From Lentisphaerae bacterium GWF2_50_93 (GTDB lineage: Bacteria > Verrucomicrobiota > Lentisphaeria > Victivallales > GWF2-50-93), in contig MHBI01000070.1 of the NCBI GenBank assembly GCA_001804815.1, forward strand, positions 1 through 47,832: a DNA stretch of 47,832 nt, in the 5' to 3' direction. This document shows, in pieces, positions 42,216 to 47,832 of the stretch. The notes below the pieces were generated by a model. The model had not been told where the DNA came from. It did no database searches and saw nothing but the letters and a program-made list of their open reading frames with translations. The stretch's first letter is position 1, and every line of letters starts with the position of its first letter. Position numbers and translations under genes: made by a program.

Positions 42216-45200
42216 TCAGTTTTTCAATGAATCCAGCAGGTTTGCCGGCATCGCGAGCTTCAGACTCAGAATTATCCAGAATATTACATTTGCAACAATG
42301 ACCGCCGATATGAGGGCCAGCGCAAGCCACGGGATTCCCGCCCCCTGCTCCAGCAGCGATGGAGTCACTGCTATGAGAGCGCTGATAATCCCGGAGGCCA
42401 GACCGGCGCCAACCAATACGGAATGTTCCAGCAGCAGCATGCGCATGATTCGTTTCCTTGAAAACCCGACAGCCTGCATCACTGCGAATTCAGTCCTGCG
42501 CTCCAGGATATTCTTCATGGCCATTGCGCCAAGTCCGACGGTTCCTATGACAAATCCCAGGGCGCCAAGCATCAGGAATATGTCAAGATACGTGTTTTCA
42601 ACCTTATTGAATTCCGCAAGCCTTGCAGAAGCAGGCATGACATCCATCCCCAGGTCTTCGAATTTATCCGACAGTTCCACCTGCAATTCATTGACTGATG
42701 GGCGGGGCGCATTTACAAGCAGAACCCTTGTTCCTCCGAGAGAGGGATAGAGCTTTTCCAGATTCTTCCCTGATACAAGTATCCTGCCCTGGAAGACAGA
42801 GTTGCCGAGTCCGGCAACCAGTCTGACCTTGAACTTGTTCCCGCTCTCATCGATGTAGTCCAGCTTATCGCCTACCGACTTGCCAAGCCCCCAGAGGATT
42901 GTCGTCTGGTCCGCTATGCCTGCAATCGTGTCCCCGTCAATCGTCATGTCAAGCGCCTTCCATCCATCATCAGCTGATACCGTGTCCACAGTCTTGACAA
43001 AACTGAATGACTTCCTTTCGCTGAACGCCATCGGATCCACTCCGAGCAGCGCAGGATTCTGGACACGGTTCAAGTTCAGACAGCTCGCATCATCTCCTGA
43101 TTTCATACGGAGCTGCACAAATTTCATACCGTCAAAAACCTTGCCTTCCAGGCCATAGGCTGCTCTCCCCTTCTGGGTGTTCAGGTCATACACCAAAGGC
43201 ATTGTGGACTCGCAGTAGAACTGGAATCCTCCTGTTCCCGACTTCGGATTGTCCTGATCCGACAAGGGGCTATGCCGGTTGACACCAACGGAATAGACCA
43301 GGAAGATTCCGACAGCCATCAACGCCGCCACGACCAAATTCCTGCCGCGCCTCCTCATCAGGTTCTGGACTACGAGGCTTAACCCGTCAAACCGGTTATT
43401 CATCCGCCTGCTTGCATGTCCGAGGGCGAGGTTGAACAATGCGAGACTCGCAATTAATAGGAGGAACCCGGTGATGAAGAACAAACCTGCAAGCTCCTTG
43501 CCCCTGATCTGCATGGCGCCCATGAGAGAAACGACTATTCCGGCAAGCGAAACCCAGAATACGGCTATTGAGAATTTCGAGTTCCCCCGTGAAACTTCCA
43601 GAAGGCTGTTGGTGCCGGACAACAGAATCGCCACCGTAAACTTAAGCTGCCGTCCTGCCGTGAACCACATACTGCCAACTGCCAGCAGAAGCGAAACTGC
43701 AAATCCTATGGCAAGAGTTGAAGGAGTGATATGAATCCTTAGGACGGTATTTCCGACCGCACCCTGCCAGATGGTCTCAAGCAGGAACAGGACAGAATCA
43801 AGATACAGGATCGCCGCGAATACTCCTGCAAGGCTTCCGGCAAAAGCTATTATGGCGCCCTCATAAAGGAAAAGATTCCTGATCGAAGCCGGATTGAATC
43901 CCAGGGAAAGCAGTACCGCCATGTCCGACTTACGCTGCTCCATGTTCAATGAGAAAAAGACCGACAGCAGCAGCAGCGCTGATATGATTATGAAAAAACT
44001 CAGGCCCAGGAAAAGCTGTCCGAAGTCCACCGACCCCTTGGCCGCCAGAAGCGCATCCTGTCTCACAGGCTCGAACACCAGCCCGACATCTTTCGGATCA
44101 AGAGAACGGAGGATTGCCTTGGAGATATCCGCCTTGCTGCTGCCGGAAAGCGGATATCTGACCGCCGTAAGATTTCCATATTTATTGGACCACAGCTTTT
44201 GAGCAGAGGCAATCCCTACAAACGCCTTCGGAGCACCTTTGTAAATTTTCCAGTATTCCTCATCCTTGTCGCGCACCTTGGACAGGTCTACAGAAAAGCC
44301 CGGATCCCAGTCCTTGCAAGATTCCTTCTGGGACAATCCCGGAAAATCCGGCATCAGATCCATATCACGGGCAATCCCTTCCATTGGAATTATCTTCTTC
44401 ACCCGCATGGAAACACTCTCCTCGGAAAGAGTCTTCATCGGACCAATCACATAATACTTTAATTTTATGCTTTCCCCTTCCCTTGCATTTAAATCGTCCG
44501 CCAGCCACTGGTTAATTATAATCTCATCTCCGGCCAGCTGGACAGGAAGCATTGACTGGTCCACTCCCGAGATAAAGGAATATGGCGTCTGTCGATCCCC
44601 ACAACTGAACTCGTTTATGAAATAGGAAAACACAGGCATGGCATCCTTCCCTGCGGCAAGAGCTTTCCTTCCCAGTTCCGGACTGAGGAAAATCCCCCTG
44701 CTCTTGAGTTCAATGAACTTGAGTTCGGGAAGCTCCTTGAGCTCAAGCCCCAGATCGTCCAATGACAAGTATTCCTTCAATATCGGATCCAGCCCTCCTG
44801 AATTTCCATTTTTCATCTTGCTCGAAGCTAAAAGCACATTGGCCCTGCCCTTCATATCGATCGCCGTCGACAGTTCGCCAATCGGAATAAAGACATTCAA
44901 TGGCGGCAGCTGGCTGGCTTCAAGGCTGAAATTACCAAGCTGCGTGTCAGGTACGACCTCATGGACACGGACCCGCAGGCTTGCCGTGTTGTTTTTATCT
45001 TTCTGGACCAGCGCAGTCTCAGCCGGAATAAAGGAGGACTTTTCAATGCGGATGACGAATTCATCCCCTTTTTTCAGGCCAGACCTTCTGGCAAGCTGCT
45101 GGTTGATGGCTGCGGCGCCTCGCGGTATGCTTAGAGATGGTTTTTCATTCGCTCTGAAATTCCAGAACTCGTCAGATACTCCATAAATCTTTATATTGTT

Positions 45201-45509
45201 CAACCGGATCTTGCCTCCATTTATCACGGCTATCCCGTTTGTCTCTAGGATGGAGGTAGTTGAGATATCAGAATTCTGGCGGATTCTCTCATCCAGGTCG
45301 GCCTTGAAGAACACTCCCTGCGGCGCAAGGGCATATTCCGTCAGGCCAAGCCGGTTGAAGTTTATGCATTCCAGGCTGAAACGCAGCGAGTCGCCCAGCA
45401 TCAAGGCGCCCGTAAGGACTGCGGCGCAGATCATGGTACCGGTAAAAACCACCAAGAGGGTTTTCCAGTAGTACGCCATGTTGCGGCATGCCAGGTTGAA
45501 ATAGTTCAA
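42216..45509 (-). CDS. Large FtsX-family ABC transporter permease
   Basis: A 1097-residue permease. An N-terminal helix (KTLLVVFTGTMICAAVLTGAL) is followed by a MacB-like extracytoplasmic domain of about 450 residues, a first FtsX domain (about 500-640, with DMAVLLSLGFNPASIRNLFL), a further pair of helices near 670-700, a second extracytoplasmic domain and a C-terminal FtsX domain (RRTEFAVMQAVGFSRKRIMR, about 1000-1020). This is the ten-helix plan of large exporter permeases such as YbbP. The start is TTG at 45509, with AAGGAGG six bases upstream. It pairs with the LolD-type ATPase upstream; the substrate is unknown, possibly a lipid or lipoprotein. Confidence 0.88.
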   Translation of the reverse strand: MNYFNLACRNMAYYWKTLLVVFTGTMICAAVLTGALMLGDSLRFSLECINFNRLGLTEYALAPQGVFFKADLDERIRQNSDISTTSILETNGIAVINGGKIRLNNIKIYGVSDEFWNFRANEKPSLSIPRGAAAINQQLARRSGLKKGDEFVIRIEKSSFIPAETALVQKDKNNTASLRVRVHEVVPDTQLGNFSLEASQLPPLNVFIPIGELSTAIDMKGRANVLLASSKMKNGNSGGLDPILKEYLSLDDLGLELKELPELKFIELKSRGIFLSPELGRKALAAGKDAMPVFSYFINEFSCGDRQTPYSFISGVDQSMLPVQLAGDEIIINQWLADDLNAREGESIKLKYYVIGPMKTLSEESVSMRVKKIIPMEGIARDMDLMPDFPGLSQKESCKDWDPGFSVDLSKVRDKDEEYWKIYKGAPKAFVGIASAQKLWSNKYGNLTAVRYPLSGSSKADISKAILRSLDPKDVGLVFEPVRQDALLAAKGSVDFGQLFLGLSFFIIISALLLLSVFFSLNMEQRKSDMAVLLSLGFNPASIRNLFLYEGAIIAFAGSLAGVFAAILYLDSVLFLLETIWQGAVGNTVLRIHITPSTLAIGFAVSLLLAVGSMWFTAGRQLKFTVAILLSGTNSLLEVSRGNSKFSIAVFWVSLAGIVVSLMGAMQIRGKELAGLFFITGFLLLIASLALFNLALGHASRRMNNRFDGLSLVVQNLMRRRGRNLVVAALMAVGIFLVYSVGVNRHSPLSDQDNPKSGTGGFQFYCESTMPLVYDLNTQKGRAAYGLEGKVFDGMKFVQLRMKSGDDASCLNLNRVQNPALLGVDPMAFSERKSFSFVKTVDTVSADDGWKALDMTIDGDTIAGIADQTTILWGLGKSVGDKLDYIDESGNKFKVRLVAGLGNSVFQGRILVSGKNLEKLYPSLGGTRVLLVNAPRPSVNELQVELSDKFEDLGMDVMPASARLAEFNKVENTYLDIFLMLGALGFVIGTVGLGAMAMKNILERRTEFAVMQAVGFSRKRIMRMLLLEHSVLVGAGLASGIISALIAVTPSLLEQGAGIPWLALALISAVIVANVIFWIILSLKLAMPANLLDSLKN

Positions 45510-45593
45510 CGAATCCTCCTTAAAGTGGACTTGACCTGATCAATCCTTGCCACGAAGCTCCTGGAGCAGCTTTCCCCGCAACCAAAAGATTTT

Positions 45594-45757
45594 AACCACA
45601 GATCACACAGATCACACAGAAAATGACGGATAGCATTGCGAAGAAAATATTTTCCTGTATAAATCAAATTAACTCTCTTTCCAGAATTGTATTTTTTCGT
45701 GTATTTAGTGTGTTTCGTGGTTAATGTTTTTCTGTGTAATCTGTGTGTTCTGTGGTT
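45594..45757. repeat. Large inverted repeat inside the ABC operon
   Basis: Two 30-base arms, 45594-45623 and 45728-45757, are inverted copies with two mismatches; they consist of CACAGATCACACAGATC-type words. The 104-base loop holds further CGTGTATTTAGTGTG-type words. The element lies between the ATPase stop (45766) and the permease start. Similar ACACAGAT-word elements are scattered between genes in many environmental bacteria. It may be a mobile hairpin or an attenuating structure. Confidence 0.7.
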
Positions 45758-45765
45758 TCATAGTT

Positions 45766-46458
45766 CTATGCTTTTGAATCGAGTTTGCCATCGGCCAGCC
45801 TGAACTTGACCTCCATCATTTCCGCGACATGCTCGGAATGAGTTACGACGATCAAAGTTGTACCAAGCTCCTCGTTAAGCTCAATCAGGAGTTTCGCCAG
45901 GACCTTCGCAGTTGAATTGTCCAGGGAGCCTGTCGGTTCATCGGCCATGATTATCTTCGGCTGGTTGATCAGGGCCCTCACCACGGCCGCACGCTGGCAT
46001 TCGCCGCCTGACAGCTTCCCCGGGAAGGAGTTCATCTTGCGCTCAAGCCCTACACGCTCCAGCAGCTTCCTAGCCCTGGCCTGGACGAGATCCCCGCCTT
46101 CCCTTTGTTCAACTATGCTTGGCAGCAGCACATTTTCCATCACAGTGCATTGCGGAAGCAGATAATGCGCCTGGAAGACAAATCCCAAATTACGGTTTCT
46201 GAACAGTGCAAGATCATCGGCACGCATGCCGGACAGCTCCTGTCCCGCAACGGAGATCCTGCCTTCAGTAGGCACATCAAGCCCGCTCATCATGTTGAGC
46301 AGCGTGGTCTTCCCAGATCCGGACGGTCCGGTAACCGCGACGGTCTGCGACTTTTCTATTGACAAGCTTATCCCTCTGAGAACCTTTAGTCCGTCCTTGT
46401 CATCAGGAACAGGATAAGTCTTGCTCACATTTTCCAGTATTATGATGGATTCATTCAT
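45766..46458 (-). CDS. ABC transporter ATP-binding protein, LolD type
   Basis: A 230-residue ATPase of normal LolD length. Walker A GPSGSGKTT at 44-52, Q-loop Gln96 in LGFVFQAHYL, signature LSGGECQ at 149-155, Walker B IIMADEP at 169-175 and the TLIVVTHSEH switch region are all intact. AAAGGAG lies nine bases before the start. It should energise the large FtsX permease encoded downstream on the same strand, with the PQQ-propeller gene following. It is clearly different from the ATPase pair at 20300-21806, so this is a second, separate FtsX-type system. Confidence 0.93.
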   Translation of the reverse strand: MNESIIILENVSKTYPVPDDKDGLKVLRGISLSIEKSQTVAVTGPSGSGKTTLLNMMSGLDVPTEGRISVAGQELSGMRADDLALFRNRNLGFVFQAHYLLPQCTVMENVLLPSIVEQREGGDLVQARARKLLERVGLERKMNSFPGKLSGGECQRAAVVRALINQPKIIMADEPTGSLDNSTAKVLAKLLIELNEELGTTLIVVTHSEHVAEMMEVKFRLADGKLDSKA

Positions 46459-46475
46459 ATTATTGCTCCTTTAAA

Positions 46476-46877
46476 TCATCTAGAAATTCGGAAGATGGGG
46501 ATGCGCTGGAAATTCTCCGGGATGCCGTTGAAGTCGGCGAAGAAGTCGGGAGTGAAGTGGTCGGTGTCCGGCGATTTGTGGCTGGTGGTTTGTTTAAGGA
46601 GGTCATCAATCAGAACATTCGGATGGACCTTTTCCTGGATGTAGACCGGTGGGACATGGACAACGAGATCGCTCCAGTCCTGTTCGTCCTTGCCGCGCCA
46701 GACAAGTTGGGGGTCAAGGTCACGGTTGCGACGCTCATATGCAATCCGGACAGGGTTCTGCTCATTCTTCTGCATCACAGACTGGTATTCGGCAGTTGGA
46801 ATATTCTTACGGGTATCCGCGTCATGCTTGAGAGCCTTGACGGTCTTTTTAGTATCAAGTAATTTTTTCTTAGCCAT
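46476..46877 (-). pseudogene. Type III restriction-modification DNA methylase, N-terminal remnant
   Basis: 133 codons that match the N-terminus of site-specific adenine methylases of the type III Mod kind: MAKKKLLDTKKTVKALKHDA, NPVRIAYERRNRDLDPQLVW, RGKDEQDWSDLVVHVPPVYI and FADFNGIPE are familiar wording for this family. Full proteins run on for several hundred residues with DPPY and FxGxG motifs; here the frame ends in FQRIPIFRISR soon after FADFNGIPE, so the catalytic part is gone. No restriction subunit is present. It cannot methylate DNA. Confidence 0.75.
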
Positions 46878-47228
46878 ATGTTAATCCTTTATTTACCGAG
46901 GACTCAATTCTTCTTGGCATGTACCATAAATGGCCCATTTGGCCCATTTATGTCCCCTTGGATGTCCTGTTTATGTCCTGTTGTCATGAGCCCTTTATGA
47001 GCCGTTTACCCATAAGTCAATGTCGGGTTCGCGTCTAACTTCCTATATAAACCTATAATATTGCACCACAAGTACTTGTATGCGCAAGCAGCATTTAGAA
47101 CTTGAATCTGTGTCGGGTTCATGTCCCCATTGAGATTGAATCAAGTCCATATCTCTGCATGTCCCGTATGTCCCATAAATGTCCCATAAAATAATCTCCC
47201 TGAAAGTCTCATATGTCTCGTAAATGTC
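46878..47228. repeat. Gene-free stretch with degenerate ATGTCCC-type repeats
   Basis: Between the two remnants are clusters of near-repeats with roughly 9-11 base spacing: TGGCCCATTTGGCCCATTTATGTCC and ATGTCCTGTTTATGTCCTG near 46930-46980, then ATGTCCCGT, ATGTCCCATAA, ATGTCCCATAA near 47160-47190 and GTCTCATATGTCTCGTAAAT near 47206-47226. On the minus strand they read as GGGACAT units. No ORF or RNA gene is seen. Confidence 0.55.
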
Positions 47229-47747
47229 TCATTTCCTTTTTTTTAGGACATAACGGGACGACTTCATTGTTCCCTTGCGCTCGATGAGCCCTTTTTCGAT
47301 AAGAACATTAAGGTCTCGAACGGCAGTTTTGCGTATGGCTCCCGTAATTTTCTGATACTCTGCATTAGTGATGAGCCCATGCGATTTTACATATTTAATT
47401 GCTAACTGCTGTCTGTCATTCAATTCGACCCCAGCCAAAACTTCTTCCGTCAGCCAGTCGCGCCAGAGGGTGATGATGAAGGAGCCGCTGCGCTGTTCGA
47501 ATTTTGGTTCCGGCAGGCCGGCTTCACTGCAAAGTTCGATTATCTTCTGGGTGCCTGATCCGGCCTTTTCAATATAGCGGGTCAGGTAGAGAGACTCGGC
47601 AACAAGGGGATTGTTGGGAACTGAAGGATGATCTTTGTGCAGATCATCGAAAGTCAGCGTTCCAGGAAGCCTGCCCGGGTTCCATATTTCAAGCCTGTCG
47701 GCAAAGAGGCGAATTTCCACAGACGCATTGCTGTGATAATCGCGATG
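47229..47747 (-). pseudogene. AlbA/RecG-like ATP-binding regulator, 5'-truncated
   Basis: The frame reads HRDYHSNASVEIRLFADRLE, then PGRLPGTLTFDDLHKDHPSV, YIEKAGSGTQKIIELCSEAG and a C-terminal winged-helix segment (ITNAEYQKITGAIRKTAVRD). These are the HATPase_c_4 and helix-turn-helix parts of AlbA_2-type (Schlafen-like) transcriptional regulators. A TAA at 47748-47750 lies directly before HRDY, where full proteins continue with ...NAIV, so the N-terminal AlbA domain is missing. The GTG at 47720 gives the longest possible ORF, but it would lack half the protein. Such genes often sit beside restriction-modification loci, as here. Confidence 0.7.
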
Positions 47748-47832
47748 TTATGCCAAGGGAAATATTATGCAAAGCAACCTCTTATACAGATGATATTTCA
47801 ATGAACGCATTCAATTTTTACTTTGCATAATA

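Noticed and set aside
46930..47228. CRISPR array
   Set aside because: The repeats are 7-11 bases, degenerate, and have no constant-length spacers or cas genes nearby.

Overview
The window reads as a stretch of a Lentisphaerota-type (Victivallis-like) bacterial chromosome. The main evidence is four genes for type II/IV pseudopilin-like proteins carrying the long [15 protein letters not shown] helix typical of that group, placed in operons with secreted carbohydrate-active enzymes. LacI-type regulators, two DUF6784/DUF6785-like membrane proteins and an unusually dense set of palindromic intergenic repeats fit the same picture. I saw no rRNA, tRNA or CRISPR array. This placement is inference from gene content, not from a marker gene.

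Layout. (1) 1-654: repeat-rich, with a small inverted-repeat element (397-524) flanked by an 11-bp target duplication. (2) 655-17633, plus strand: a carbohydrate-use locus with a parallel beta-helix lipoprotein, a small secreted carbohydrate-binding-like protein, two prepilin-like proteins, a Gfo/Idh/MocA oxidoreductase, a GH2 enzyme, two large polytopic transporters and a 1711-residue fusion of a degenerate M28-like domain to an FtsX permease. (3) 17946-21806, plus strand: an unrecognised protein, a PqqD-like protein, a short FtsX permease and two closely related LolD/MacB-type ATPases. (4) 21807-22454: repeats, including a 300-bp inverted-repeat element with a 10-bp target duplication. (5) 22455-33569, minus strand: two copies of a cassette LacI regulator -> prepilin-like protein -> large secreted GH5-like enzyme, with a GH16 enzyme in one copy and a decayed binding protein between them. 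(6) 33700-40532: transposase remnants, a GH78 rhamnosidase, an alpha/alpha-barrel-like enzyme, a possible group II intron fragment and a third, truncated LacI paralog. (7) 40846-46458, minus strand: LolD-type ATPase, 1097-residue FtsX permease and a secreted PQQ-type beta-propeller. (8) 46476-47747: remnants of a type III DNA methylase and an AlbA/RecG-like ATP-binding regulator.

How it may work together. The enzymes point to uronate- and rhamnose-containing polysaccharides and beta-glucans (GH2, GH78, GH16, beta-helix lyase-like, GH5-like). The three LacI paralogs share a promoter layout (TTGACA -35 box) with a GATATTACGTAATATC-type palindrome at or just after the -10 region, so each probably represses its own cassette. 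The cluster from about 8268 to 21806 is the best candidate for an undescribed system: two OPT-like transporters, an M28-like/FtsX giant that lacks the zinc ligands, a second permease, two ATPases, a PqqD-like protein without any radical SAM partner, and an unknown protein.
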